This document shows positions 16,883 to 24,809 of a stretch of 34,398 nucleotides of DNA, piece by piece. Below the pieces are notes generated by a model that saw only the letters and a list, made by a program, of their open reading frames with translations, was not told the DNA's origin and made no database searches. The stretch comes from Mycobacterium sp. (GTDB lineage: Bacteria > Actinomycetota > Actinomycetes > Mycobacteriales > Mycobacteriaceae): NCBI GenBank assembly GCA_031292695.1, contig JARLGS010000607.1, forward strand, positions 1-34,398. Reading direction: 5' to 3'. Positions within the stretch are counted from its first letter, which is position 1; each line of letters opens with the position of its first letter. A program made the translations under genes and the position numbers.

Positions 16883-17254
16883 ATGCGCGCTAGCCTGGTG
16901 ATCATGTCCAGCAGCTTCTTCGACAATCCGGTTACCCGTGCCTTCAACAGGCTGGCAGTCGGTCTGACCACCGTCCCCGTTCTCGGCGGAGTCGTCGGCC
17001 GCAACCTGGTCGAGATCCGCTACACCGGCCGCAAATCGGGCTGCAGCTTCCAGACCCCGGTGAACTACCGGCTATCCGGTGATCAGGTCGTCATCAACGT
17101 GATGGCACCGGACGCCAAGAGTTGGTGGCGCAACTTCCTCGGTGACGGCGGGCCCATCACGCTGCTCAACTTCCGCGGTGCCGACCGCAGCGGGCATGCC
17201 GTCGCCACTCGCGATGAGCAGGGACGGGTCACGGTGCGGGTCCAGCTGGACTAG
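16883..17254 (+). CDS. DUF385 / deazaflavin-dependent nitroreductase-family protein
   Basis: 123 aa from ATG 16883 (GGAG ends six bases before it; GTG 16880 or ATG 16904 are alternatives). The family core is visible: NLVEIRYTGRKSGCSFQTPVNYRLSGDQVVINVMAPDAKSWWRNF. Known relatives in mycobacteria (Ddn-like) bind the deazaflavin F420 and reduce quinones or nitro compounds, but many members have no known substrate. The protein is at the short end for the family. It stands alone, 195 bp after the flotillin gene and convergent with the small secreted-protein gene. Confidence 0.75.
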   Translation: MRASLVIMSSSFFDNPVTRAFNRLAVGLTTVPVLGGVVGRNLVEIRYTGRKSGCSFQTPVNYRLSGDQVVINVMAPDAKSWWRNFLGDGGPITLLNFRGADRSGHAVATRDEQGRVTVRVQLD

Positions 17255-17293
17255 ATGTAGGCCGGCGGGCATCCGCTGAACAGGGCAGCAAGC

Positions 17294-17611
17294 TCACGCC
17301 GTGCTCTGGTCCTGAGCGTTCTGCGTGAAGATGTCGCCGGAGGTTTGGCCTTGGTCGTTGACGCTGTTTCCGTTGTCGTCGTCGATGGCGACAACGCGGC
17401 CGTCGATTGTGGTTGGCGAATGTGAGCTGACGGCATCGGCTGCCGCGACCGACGCCGATGCGACAGCGGGTTCGGCAGTGTGGGGCAAAGTCGCGCTGGT
17501 GAGCGCGAGGGTCGCGGCGCCGGCGAAGATCACGTGCGCCGCGCGGACTTGCCGACGCCGAGCGTCGGCTCTGGTGACGTATTCGCTACTGGTTGCTGGT
17601 GTGTTCGTCAT
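17294..17611 (-). CDS. Small hypothetical protein with one hydrophobic N-terminal segment
   Basis: 105 aa, starting ATG 17611 (MTNTPATSSEYVTRADARRR). A basic stretch is followed by an Ala-rich hydrophobic segment (HVIFAGAATLALTSATLP, residues ~26-43) and a polar, Asp/Asn/Gln-rich tail, as in an exported or single-pass membrane protein. No known domain is recognised. There is no good ribosome-binding site before the start, so the start is unsure. It lies alone between the DUF385 gene (convergent, 39 bp) and the epimerase gene (divergent, 188 bp). Confidence 0.5.
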   Translation of the reverse strand: MTNTPATSSEYVTRADARRRQVRAAHVIFAGAATLALTSATLPHTAEPAVASASVAAADAVSSHSPTTIDGRVVAIDDDNGNSVNDQGQTSGDIFTQNAQDQSTA

Positions 17612-17799
17612 GTATCACATCTAGCGCCTGCTTCTTAGCAGCAGAATTTGGCGAAGTTAGTGATCCGCTGTGAGGTGGCGAAAGGGCATAGCGGCTGATT
17701 TCGGTGGGGTGCGCCGAGTGATGGCATAACGGACTCACATCACGCCTGGGCGGCGAATAATGCTTCTTCATACTGGACTCAGCGAGAGCGAGGAGCGCC

Positions 17800-18993
17800 A
17801 TGCGGGGGAGACAACTGCTTCGCTTGATCGCCATCGCTGCCGCGGTGGGGTTGGCGGCATGTAGCAACAGCACGACCAAAACGACCGGGGGCAGCGACAG
17901 CATGTCGACACCAGCGGGCGCACTGTCAATCACCAGCGAGCCGTTCGGCCAGGCGGGCGGGACCCCTGTGAGTCGTTACACACTCACCAACGGGCACGGC
18001 ATGCGCGTGCGGATCCTGACGTACGGCGGCATCATTCAGTCGATCGAGACCCCCGATCACGCCGGCCATGTCGACAACGTGGTGCTCGGCTTCCCGACGC
18101 TGGACGGCTACGTGCGCAACACCGGCTCAGAAAAGACATATTTCGGTGCGATCATCGGCCGTTACGGCAATCGGATCGCCAAAGGGACGTTCTCGTTGAA
18201 TGGCGCCCAGTACCACCTGCCGATCAACAACAATGGCAACAGTCTGCATGGTGGCACCGTGGGATTCGATCAGAAGGTGTGGCTGGCCAGCCCTCAGCAG
18301 AGTAGTGACAGCGTGGGTCTGAAGCTTCAATATGTCAGCCCTGCAGGCGAAATGGGCTATCCGGGGGCGCTGACGACGACGGTCACCTACACCGTCGGCC
18401 AGAAGAACGAACTGCGCATCAACTACCACGCGACCACCGACGCGCCAACCGTGGTCAACCTGACCAATCACAGCTACTTCAACCTGGCCGGCGAAAGCAC
18501 GCTGGGCATCTACAGCCAGAAGCTCACCCTCAACGCCGACAACTACACCCCGACCGACGCCACCCAGATCCCGACGGGGCAGATCGCTCCGGTGACGGGC
18601 ACACCATTCGATTTCACCTCACCGACCGCGATCGGTGAGCACATCACCGCCAACGACCCGCAGCTGCTGCTGGCCCACGGTTACGACCACAACTGGGTGA
18701 TCAACCGCGGCAACGACACTGGGCTGGTGCAGGCCGCCAAGGTTGAGGATCCGCTAACCGGGCGCACCCTGACCGTCTCGACTACCGAACCGGGCGTGCA
18801 GTTCTACACCTCGAACTTCATCGACGGCGCGTTTACGGGAACCAGCGGGCATATCTACCGGCAGGGCGCGGGATTCACCCTGGAAACCCAGCACTACCCG
18901 GATTCACCGAATCACCCCGGTTTCCCGAGCACCACTCTCAACCCGGGCCAAACCTACGATTCGACAACGACATTCGGCTTCGGTGCCGAGTAG
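17800..18993 (+). CDS. Lipoprotein aldose 1-epimerase (mutarotase, GalM-like)
   Basis: 397 aa. A lipoprotein signal is present: MRGRQLLRLIAIAAAVGLAAC, with the lipobox LAAC giving Cys21. The mature part has the galactose-mutarotase fold: LTNGHGMRVRILTYGGIIQSI, the substrate Arg in GRYGNRIAKG, the catalytic His in NLTNHSYFNLAG, the substrate Asp in GYDHNWVI and the catalytic Glu in FTLETQHYPDSPNH. The enzyme interconverts alpha and beta anomers of aldoses; here it would act outside the inner membrane, anchored by lipid. Start ATG 17800 with GAGGAGC five bases upstream. It is a single gene, convergent with the DJ-1-like gene (21 bp apart). Confidence 0.93.
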   Translation: MRGRQLLRLIAIAAAVGLAACSNSTTKTTGGSDSMSTPAGALSITSEPFGQAGGTPVSRYTLTNGHGMRVRILTYGGIIQSIETPDHAGHVDNVVLGFPTLDGYVRNTGSEKTYFGAIIGRYGNRIAKGTFSLNGAQYHLPINNNGNSLHGGTVGFDQKVWLASPQQSSDSVGLKLQYVSPAGEMGYPGALTTTVTYTVGQKNELRINYHATTDAPTVVNLTNHSYFNLAGESTLGIYSQKLTLNADNYTPTDATQIPTGQIAPVTGTPFDFTSPTAIGEHITANDPQLLLAHGYDHNWVINRGNDTGLVQAAKVEDPLTGRTLTVSTTEPGVQFYTSNFIDGAFTGTSGHIYRQGAGFTLETQHYPDSPNHPGFPSTTLNPGQTYDSTTTFGFGAE

Positions 18994-19014
18994 GAGGCAT
19001 CTGCCACTTCGCTG

Positions 19015-19806
19015 CTACCCGTCGCCGGCGCCCTGGGGGCAGTGCTCAAGCACCAGGTCGACGTACTCCGCGGCCAAGCGATGGCAGTCGCCCGGCCAAC
19101 GGCCCGAAAGGTAGTTGCCATCCCGCACGGTGAACCCGCGACCGAGATGGCGCGGGCTGTCGCGCAACACCGTGAGCGCGGGCCCACGCTCGAAATCCCG
19201 CTCCGCCGACAGAGCCGCGGTGACCTCGGCTTCGACCGTGGTCGGGTAGGTGCGGTAGTAGTCGCCGAGCCACAGCCGGGTCAACCGCCAACCGCTCAAC
19301 TCCAGGGACTCGGTGAGTGCGGTGGTGCGGCGTCCGTACAGAACGGACCGTCCCGTCGACGGGTCGATGGAGCGCGCCAGCAGCAGCACACCGTGGCAGA
19401 CGGCTCCCACGGGCAGGTTTCGAGCGAATGCCGATGTGACAATGCCTTGTGCCGTTGCGGATTCCAGCAGTGAGCGGACCCCCTTGGCGTGACCGCCCGG
19501 GATGAAGAGGCCGTCGACCACGTCGAGGTCGACAGCTTCGTAGTCGCAAGGCTGCGCGAACAGTGGGTCCGCGGTCATTCGCCGGTACGCCGACAGCGCG
19601 TCCGAACGAGTCATGAGAACGGGGGACAGCACTGAGAAGCCCTCATTCACAAGCCGTGAGTCTGCGTACGCGGGCGCGCCATCTGGGGTGGCGAACTGCA
19701 CGACGATCCCGGCTGCGGTCAAGCCGTCCCAGATCACGGCCGACTCGGTGGGGTCGTAGTCCATGGCTGGGAGCAGCATCAGGACAACGGGTTTCGACTG
19801 GCTCAT
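19015..19806 (-). CDS. DJ-1/PfpI-family (type 1 glutamine amidotransferase-like) protein
   Basis: 263 aa from ATG 19806, with GGAGGA five bases upstream. The family fold is visible: a hydrophobic first strand (VVLMLLPAMDYDPTESAVIW), VDGLFIPGGHAKGVRSLLE, and the nucleophile elbow PVGAVCHGVLLLAR with Cys followed by His. The C-terminal part includes GRRTTALTESLELSGW. Members act as deglycases, chaperones or amidases; which applies here cannot be told. The gene is alone, with two near-identical 18-bp repeats flanking a likely -10 box in its promoter region. Confidence 0.85.
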   Translation of the reverse strand: MSQSKPVVLMLLPAMDYDPTESAVIWDGLTAAGIVVQFATPDGAPAYADSRLVNEGFSVLSPVLMTRSDALSAYRRMTADPLFAQPCDYEAVDLDVVDGLFIPGGHAKGVRSLLESATAQGIVTSAFARNLPVGAVCHGVLLLARSIDPSTGRSVLYGRRTTALTESLELSGWRLTRLWLGDYYRTYPTTVEAEVTAALSAERDFERGPALTVLRDSPRHLGRGFTVRDGNYLSGRWPGDCHRLAAEYVDLVLEHCPQGAGDG

Positions 19807-19840
19807 CCGAGTCCTCCGAAAGACGCGGGCTCGCCGTTTG

Positions 19841-19889
19841 CGAACGCCGTGTCGACAGCATATTCAGTTACCGAACACCGTGTCGACGG
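19841..19889 (-). promoter_or_regulatory. Promoter with paired operator-like repeats for the DJ-1-like gene
   Basis: CGAAC(G)CCGTGTCGAC(A)G at 19841-19858 and CGAAC(A)CCGTGTCGAC(G)G at 19872-19889 match at 16 of 18 bases and are 31 bp apart, about three helical turns. Between them, on the minus strand, is TATGCT (19862-19857), a TANNNT-type -10 box about 50 bp before the start codon. A repressor or activator bound to both copies would bracket this promoter. Confidence 0.5.
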
Positions 19890-20026
19890 TCCCGGGAGCA
19901 GGGGAGCCGCGCTGCGGGTGGCTTCGGCCGACTGATGTGAACGTGAAATGGCCGCGGCGTGATGGTTTGGCATGCAGTCCGGCGATTCGTCGAACACGGG
20001 TGGGCGGTCCGGGCTATGAATCAATG

Positions 20027-20326
20027 ATGAGCACCCACCATGTGAACCTGACTCCGCAGGAAAACTCGCTGATCGCCGAGAGTCATCCGGAGGCTCTCGC
20101 GCGCATGGATGAGAAGTCACTGAAGGAGCTGCAGAGCCGGCTCAGGCACGCGCGCGAGAAGAACTTCAGCCTGTTGCGACGCGAGGGCGCGGCCCGAGTG
20201 GAAGCCGAGGGGGGCCGGGGCGCCGCCCAGCCGGCCAACGAAAAGCGTGGCGAGAAAGTGGACGTTTTCGACGAGGCGCTGGCTCGGGTGGCCGAGCGCC
20301 TCGAAGTCGTCGGCGGCACTGAGTAG
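20027..20326 (+). CDS. Conserved-looking small helical hypothetical protein
   Basis: 99 aa from ATG 20027 (ATG 20024 is an alternative); the frame is open far upstream but is not protein-like there. The sequence is strongly helical and charged: LTPQENSLIAESHPEALARM, SLKELQSRLRHAREKNFSLLRR, an Ala/Gly/Glu-rich linker, then VDVFDEALARVAERLEVV. No known domain is recognised, and there is no signal peptide or membrane segment. It is probably cytosolic and may form a coiled coil. A 7-bp-stem inverted repeat 19 bp after the stop may end transcription. No operon partner is evident. Confidence 0.65.
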   Translation: MSTHHVNLTPQENSLIAESHPEALARMDEKSLKELQSRLRHAREKNFSLLRREGAARVEAEGGRGAAQPANEKRGEKVDVFDEALARVAERLEVVGGTE

Positions 20327-20344
20327 CAGCCGGCTCTGCGGCAC

Positions 20345-20364
20345 ACCTCAGCGAAAACTGAGGT
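20345..20364. terminator. Bidirectional terminator-like inverted repeat
   Basis: ACCTCAG-CGAAAA-CTGAGGT forms a perfect 7-bp stem with a 6-nt loop. There is no T-run, which is common in mycobacterial terminators. It lies between the stop of the helical hypothetical gene (20326, plus) and the stop of the micro-ORF (20401, minus), where convergent transcripts would end. Confidence 0.5.
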
Positions 20365-20400
20365 CGCCATTCTCGCCGACCCACTCGTCATTGCGGCGAT

Positions 20401-20484
20401 TCAGGCATCGACGTCGAAATTGAGTACCGGCACCGCGCCATTGCAGTTACCCCAGGAACGGCCGCGAGGGATTGACATCGTCAT
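20401..20484 (-). CDS. Micro-ORF of 27 codons with a very strong ribosome-binding site
   Basis: The minus strand carries GGAGGA six bases before ATG 20484 (ATG 20487 and 20478 are alternatives). The frame encodes a peptide that begins MTMSIPRGRSWGNCNG and ends VPVLNFDVDA, followed by TGA. This is the best Shine-Dalgarno match in its neighbourhood, and the transcript would run into the inverted repeat at 20345-20364. The upstream frame continues antisense into the DUF2235 gene but has no start signal there. The peptide has one Cys and no hydrophobic segment. It could be a leader peptide, a small regulatory protein or a modified-peptide precursor; no modification enzyme gene is adjacent. Confidence 0.5.
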   Translation of the reverse strand: MTMSIPRGRSWGNCNGAVPVLNFDVDA

Positions 20485-20773
20485 CATCGCTCCTCCGACG
20501 GAAGGGGAGCCGGACAGCCTCAGGCTGATTCGGCGATGATGCGGCTCGAAAGTTAGGCCGGTGTTTGATTCTTGCCAGTGCAGATCGCAAGCAAGGCAAC
20601 GCTTCACCGGTGCAGGCTCACACCGTGCCCCGCAGGTATTCGGGACCGGTTGGGTGACCTTGCCGCGGGTCTTGGTCAGAATCGAGTCTTTGGCTGGGTG
20701 ATCCGTTTCACCCAATTTGCCGACAGCTGGGCCCGCGCTGGACAACGATGGATACCTGCCCGAAGGAGCGCCC
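20485..20773. other. Divergent intergenic region between micro-ORF and DUF2235 gene
   Basis: No gene is supported here. On the minus strand TGGCAA, 16 bp, TAACTT (about 20575-20548) is a weak promoter candidate for the micro-ORF. A short palindrome AGCCTCAGGCT lies near 20517-20527. The GAAGGAGC ribosome-binding site of the DUF2235 gene is at 20762-20769. Confidence 0.35.
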
Positions 20774-21892
20774 ATGTCGAAGCGGCTGGTCGTGTGCTGC
20801 GATGGCACGTGGAATACCCCGGATGAGCAGCGCCACGGCAAGCTATCACCGACCAACGTCACCAAGACCGCGTTGGCGGTTGCGCCCACCGACCCCAGCG
20901 ATATGGAGCAGCGCGTTTTCTACCATCGTGGGGTAGGAACCAGCCCGGGGGAGCACCTCTTCGGAGGCATGTTCGGCTACGGGCTCGGCCGCGACGTCCG
21001 GGACACGTATCGCTTCCTGGTGCAGAACTTCGAGCAGGGCGACGAACTCTTCTTCTTCGGCTTCAGCCGTGGCGCCTATACCGCCCGCAGCACTGTGGGT
21101 TTCGTGCGTAATGCCGGCATTCTGCGGCCCGAGAACGCTGACCGGATCAACGACGCGTATGACCTCTACCGCGACAGAAGTAGCACCTCGCACCCCCGCG
21201 GAATCGAGGCGACCCTGTTCCGGAGTTCGTACTCGTACGAGACCCGCATTCGGTTCATCGGTGTTTGGGACACTGTGGGCGCCTACGGCATCCCGGTGAC
21301 GGGAGTGCCCTTCGCCAAGGTGTTCAACAAGCGGCTTGAATTTCACGACACAAATTTGAGCTCCTACGTGGACTCGGCCTTCCAGGCGCTGGCGATTGAC
21401 GAACAGCGAGACCCGTTTCGACCCACCTTGTGGACGGAACAAGATCACACGCTCGATCATCAGCAGGTCGAGCAGGTGTGGTTCTCCGGAGTCCACTCCA
21501 ACATCGGTGGTGGCTATCCGGACCACGAGCTGAGCGACATTCCGTTGCTGTGGATGGTGGATCGCGCGCGCGGCTGCGGATTGGCGTTCTCGCCAGGCGC
21601 GTTTTCCATTGGTACTTCCGGTAGCGCCCCGGTGCCCGATGTCGCCACCATGCCTGAGCGCACTAGCGTCCATCCCAACCCGCTTGGGCTCCTGGAGAAC
21701 TCGCGCACGGGCTTCTACCGCCTGATTGATCGGTATCGTCGACCGATCGGCTTGAATGATCCGAGTAACGAGTACGTCGCCTCGACCGCGGTGGAGCGCC
21801 GTGACGATGCCCCGGACTACGTGCCGCCGCGACTGGTTGCCTATCTGAAAGGTAGCCATCAGGTCATGCCGATCGGGATAGAGCAGAAATAG
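20774..21892 (+). CDS. DUF2235-family alpha/beta-hydrolase (Tle1-like phospholipase domain)
   Basis: 372 aa from ATG 20774 after GAAGGAGC. Family marks: KRLVVCCDGTWNTPD at the N-terminus, FYHRGVGTSPGEHLFGG, and the nucleophile elbow FFFGFSRGAYTARS (G-x-S-x-G). Next are RFIGVWDTVGAYGIPVTG with a catalytic Asp candidate, and QVWFSGVHSNIGGGYPDHEL with a catalytic His candidate. The same domain is found in type VI secretion phospholipase effectors (Tle1) but also widely as free-standing proteins in actinobacteria. No secretion signal or VgrG-like partner is present, so an effector role is not supported. A strong terminator-like hairpin follows at 21950. Confidence 0.88.
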   Translation: MSKRLVVCCDGTWNTPDEQRHGKLSPTNVTKTALAVAPTDPSDMEQRVFYHRGVGTSPGEHLFGGMFGYGLGRDVRDTYRFLVQNFEQGDELFFFGFSRGAYTARSTVGFVRNAGILRPENADRINDAYDLYRDRSSTSHPRGIEATLFRSSYSYETRIRFIGVWDTVGAYGIPVTGVPFAKVFNKRLEFHDTNLSSYVDSAFQALAIDEQRDPFRPTLWTEQDHTLDHQQVEQVWFSGVHSNIGGGYPDHELSDIPLLWMVDRARGCGLAFSPGAFSIGTSGSAPVPDVATMPERTSVHPNPLGLLENSRTGFYRLIDRYRRPIGLNDPSNEYVASTAVERRDDAPDYVPPRLVAYLKGSHQVMPIGIEQK

Positions 21893-21949
21893 CTCCCGGG
21901 TTGCCACAGTGGGGCACCAAATCAACTGACCTTACGGGCCCCACAATTG

Positions 21950-21970
21950 GGGTATTCGGCTGGAATACCC
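21950..21970 (+). terminator. Intrinsic terminator candidate after the DUF2235 gene
   Basis: GGGTATTC-GGCTG-GAATACCC is a perfect 8-bp stem with a 5-nt loop, followed by GAATTTTCG with a short T-run. It lies 57 bp downstream of the stop codon. Confidence 0.65.
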
Positions 21971-22022
21971 GAATTTTCGATGTGATGAGGGTTTCTGTGC
22001 CGCCCCGATCGAGCGCGACTCG

Positions 22023-22036
22023 AGTAGTCGACTACT
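22023..22036. promoter_or_regulatory. 14-bp perfect palindrome upstream of the LuxR-type regulator
   Basis: AGTAGTCGACTACT is its own reverse complement and lies 152 bp before the GTG at 22188. A dimeric regulator, perhaps the LuxR-type protein itself, could bind it. The half-site CGAGTAGTC also occurs at 26910-26918, upstream of the ureohydrolase gene. Confidence 0.4.
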
Positions 22037-22173
22037 GATGCCCTGGCTGATTTCGCGACCACGCTTGGTTGGAAATCGCTTCATGGAAGGGTTCGCTGCG
22101 ATCCCCGAAACCTGCCGGTGGGCATGGATATATTCCGAATGTCGTAATGCCTGCGGCAGGGCAAACTGGCCGG

Positions 22174-22179
22174 TAGGCT
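22174..22179 (+). promoter_or_regulatory. -10 box for a leaderless LuxR-regulator transcript
   Basis: TAGGCT fits TANNNT and ends eight bases before GTG 22188. No Shine-Dalgarno sequence precedes this GTG, so transcription beginning at the start codon, as is common in mycobacteria, would explain it. No good -35 box is seen. Confidence 0.5.
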
Positions 22180-22187
22180 AGTACGCC

Positions 22188-24794
22188 GTGGCCCAGAACT
22201 GGCCGGTCGTGCACCGCGACAGTGAGTATTCGATAATTCGTAGGGCATTGCTCGGGGAGTCCGGCGACTGCGGCATCGTCCTAGTGGGTGACGCGGGCGT
22301 GGGTAAGACGACCCTGGCCCGATTGGTGACCCAGTCGCTGCCGGTACGGGCGCACTGGGTTGCGGCTACCGAATCGGCGCGCGGCATTCCGCTCGGGGTT
22401 TTCGCGCATTTGGTGCGCAGCGCGACGTCGCGTGATCCGGTGGCGTTCTTGTCCGCTGCGCGCGAAACGATTCTGGCCGAAGGTCATTCGGTGATCGGCG
22501 TGGACGACGCGCATCTGTTGGATCAGTTGTCGGCGACTCTGCTGCACCAGCTGGCTATGGACGGTTCGGTGCGCATTGTGGCTACGGTCCGCGCCGGTGC
22601 GCCAGTGCCGGACGCGATCACGTCGTTGTGGAAGGACAGGTATCTGCAGCGGCTCCATCTGATGCCGTTCAGTCAGCAGCAATGTGTCGGCCTTATCGAG
22701 GAGGCACTGGGAGGCCAGGTCGAGGGACTGTCGGCCGAGCTCATGTGGCAGGCCTCGGGCGGGAACGCCCTCTTCGTCCGGCACCTGGTGGAAGGTGCGT
22801 TGGAGGCGGGCACTCTGCGGCAGGTTCGGGGCGTGTGGCAGCTGCGGGGCCGGGCGACGGTCACCTCGGAGTTGGCGTCCTTGCTGGATTCCCGGGTCGA
22901 CCAGCTGCCCGAGCAGGTGCTGCATGCGCTGCGGCTGTTGACCTTCTGCGAACCGCTCGACTTGGACACCCTGACCATGATCGTCGGTGCGGAAGTGGTG
23001 GAGGAGGCGGAAAGCCGTGGCCTGGTGCGGGTGGGTGAGGAGCCGGCGGGCATCGACGTGCGGTTCACCCACCCATTGTTCGGTGAGGTAATTCGCCGGC
23101 GGCTGGGCATGGCAGCGGCACGCCGATTGCGTGGCGAGCTGGTTCGCGCGATGCGGGACCGGCCGCTGAGCAGCTCGGCTCATCGGATCCGGCTGGCGGA
23201 GCTGACCCTGGACAGCGACGAAGTTCCCGAACTGGACCTGCTCATCACGGCGGCGCAGGAGGCGATCGCCTTGACGAATGTGACGCTGGGGGAACGGCTG
23301 GCGCGGGCGGCAACCAACCGCGGTGGCGGCCTGGCGGCCGGCGAGCTGTTGGCGCGTTCGCTGTTGTGGCAGGGCAAGGCAACGGAAGCGGAGGAGACGC
23401 TGACCTCGTTCGACCCCGATCAGATGGCCGAACTGGAACTGTTGCGCTGGGGATGGGCACGTATCGCCAACCTGCACTGGTCGATGGGTGATGCGGAGGG
23501 TGCCGACGAAGTGCTGACGTTGCTCCGCGAGCGCATCACATCGCCCGAGCTGGTGCTGGTCGTTGATGGTGCCGCTTCAGCAACTCTGGCCTTCGAGAAC
23601 CGGCTGGCGGACGCGGTGGAAATGGCGGACCGGGTGCTGGCCGACCCGATTGCGTACCCGATCGCGATCCAGTGGGCTGCGTTCGGCGGTTCTCTGGCGC
23701 TGGCATTGATGGGCCGCAGCGATGACGTTGCGGTGTTGGCGCGCCGCGGTCGTATGTTCACCGCGAAAGTCGACGGATTGCTGCGGTATCTCACCGCGTT
23801 CGGCGAGGTACGCGCGTTGGTGCTCGCCGGTGACTTCGACGCGGCCAGCAGCCGGTCCGCGGACATGATGCGCATCACCTCGTCGGGTCAGTATTTGGCG
23901 TGGGGCATGGCCAATGTGCTGGCCGGGACTATCGGCATGGCCCGCGGCGACTTCGTCGAGACGGTGTCGCGGATGGAGCAGACGGTCGCGGCGCTGACCG
24001 CGGAATCGGCGGCGTCATGGAGCTTCCCGGCCCGACTGCTCCTGGCACAGTCCTACTGTGTGTTGGGTCGGGTGCAGCCCGGGGCCAAGATGGTCGCTGA
24101 GCTCAAAGTGCGTTATGGCCGGCACGTCGCGGTGTTCGAACCGCAGTTGAGGATTGCCGAGTCGTGGCTGGCGGCAGCCGAGGGAAACGTCAGTGCCGCT
24201 ATTGAATTGGCGTTGGACGCGGCCCGATTGGCCGACAGCTCCGGCCAGTGTGCGGTTTCGATGTTGGCCCTACACGACGCAGCGCGGTTCGGTGACCAAA
24301 CTGTCGCGATCCGTCTGATCGAGGTCGCCTCCGGTGTCGGGGGGCGCCTCGCAGCGGTGATTGTCGCGCACGCTCGAGCGATCGGCGATCGCGACAACGC
24401 TGGATTATTCGCTGCTGCAGAGCAATTCGAGCGGCTCGGTGCCCTGTTGTCGGCGCTGGACGCGGCGGCGCAAGCGTCGGCGGGTTTCGCGGCCGCCGAC
24501 GACCGGCGGCGCAGCGCGCAGGCTTCGGTGGTTGCTAACCGGCTGGCCGCTCAGTGCGGAGGTGTGCGGACGCCGGCCCTGGAATTGGCGACCCACCCGT
24601 TGCCGTTGACGGTGCGCGAACGCGAGATTGCCAACCTGGTTGCTGCCGGGCTGAGCAACCGCAATATCGCCGACCGGCTGACCGTGTCGGTGCGCACGGT
24701 GGAGGGCCACCTGTATCGGGCCTGTGTCAAGCTCGACATCTCGGACCGAGAGGATCTCGCCGAGCTCATCCGCCGGGGCGTCGCCGCCCACTGA
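22188..24794 (+). CDS. Large ATP-binding LuxR-family (LAL) transcriptional regulator
   Basis: 868 aa. An N-terminal AAA/STAND ATPase has Walker A VGDAGVGKTTLARL (residues ~29-42) and Walker B-like SVIGVDDAHLLDQL. A long helical TPR-like middle follows (~300-780), then a C-terminal LuxR helix-turn-helix: LTVREREIANLVAAGLSNRNIADRLTVSVRTVEGHLY. LAL regulators bind a ligand in the middle part and activate transcription when ATP-bound. Start GTG 22188 has no ribosome-binding site but a -10 box at leaderless distance. It is 15 bp from the ketopantoate-reductase-like gene, which is probably co-transcribed. The ligand and targets are unknown. Confidence 0.92.
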   Translation: MAQNWPVVHRDSEYSIIRRALLGESGDCGIVLVGDAGVGKTTLARLVTQSLPVRAHWVAATESARGIPLGVFAHLVRSATSRDPVAFLSAARETILAEGHSVIGVDDAHLLDQLSATLLHQLAMDGSVRIVATVRAGAPVPDAITSLWKDRYLQRLHLMPFSQQQCVGLIEEALGGQVEGLSAELMWQASGGNALFVRHLVEGALEAGTLRQVRGVWQLRGRATVTSELASLLDSRVDQLPEQVLHALRLLTFCEPLDLDTLTMIVGAEVVEEAESRGLVRVGEEPAGIDVRFTHPLFGEVIRRRLGMAAARRLRGELVRAMRDRPLSSSAHRIRLAELTLDSDEVPELDLLITAAQEAIALTNVTLGERLARAATNRGGGLAAGELLARSLLWQGKATEAEETLTSFDPDQMAELELLRWGWARIANLHWSMGDAEGADEVLTLLRERITSPELVLVVDGAASATLAFENRLADAVEMADRVLADPIAYPIAIQWAAFGGSLALALMGRSDDVAVLARRGRMFTAKVDGLLRYLTAFGEVRALVLAGDFDAASSRSADMMRITSSGQYLAWGMANVLAGTIGMARGDFVETVSRMEQTVAALTAESAASWSFPARLLLAQSYCVLGRVQPGAKMVAELKVRYGRHVAVFEPQLRIAESWLAAAEGNVSAAIELALDAARLADSSGQCAVSMLALHDAARFGDQTVAIRLIEVASGVGGRLAAVIVAHARAIGDRDNAGLFAAAEQFERLGALLSALDAAAQASAGFAAADDRRRSAQASVVANRLAAQCGGVRTPALELATHPLPLTVREREIANLVAAGLSNRNIADRLTVSVRTVEGHLYRACVKLDISDREDLAELIRRGVAAH

Positions 24795-24809
24795 ACTCCG
24801 AGGGGCCAG

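Noticed and set aside
20401..20484. The micro-ORF as a mycofactocin-type precursor.
   Set aside because: Mycofactocin precursors end in a conserved GVY after IDGMC. This peptide ends in FDVDA, and no radical-SAM or chaperone gene is nearby.
20774..21892. The DUF2235 protein as a type VI secretion effector.
   Set aside because: No secretion genes, immunity gene or PAAR/VgrG partner are present, and the domain is widespread in non-effector proteins.
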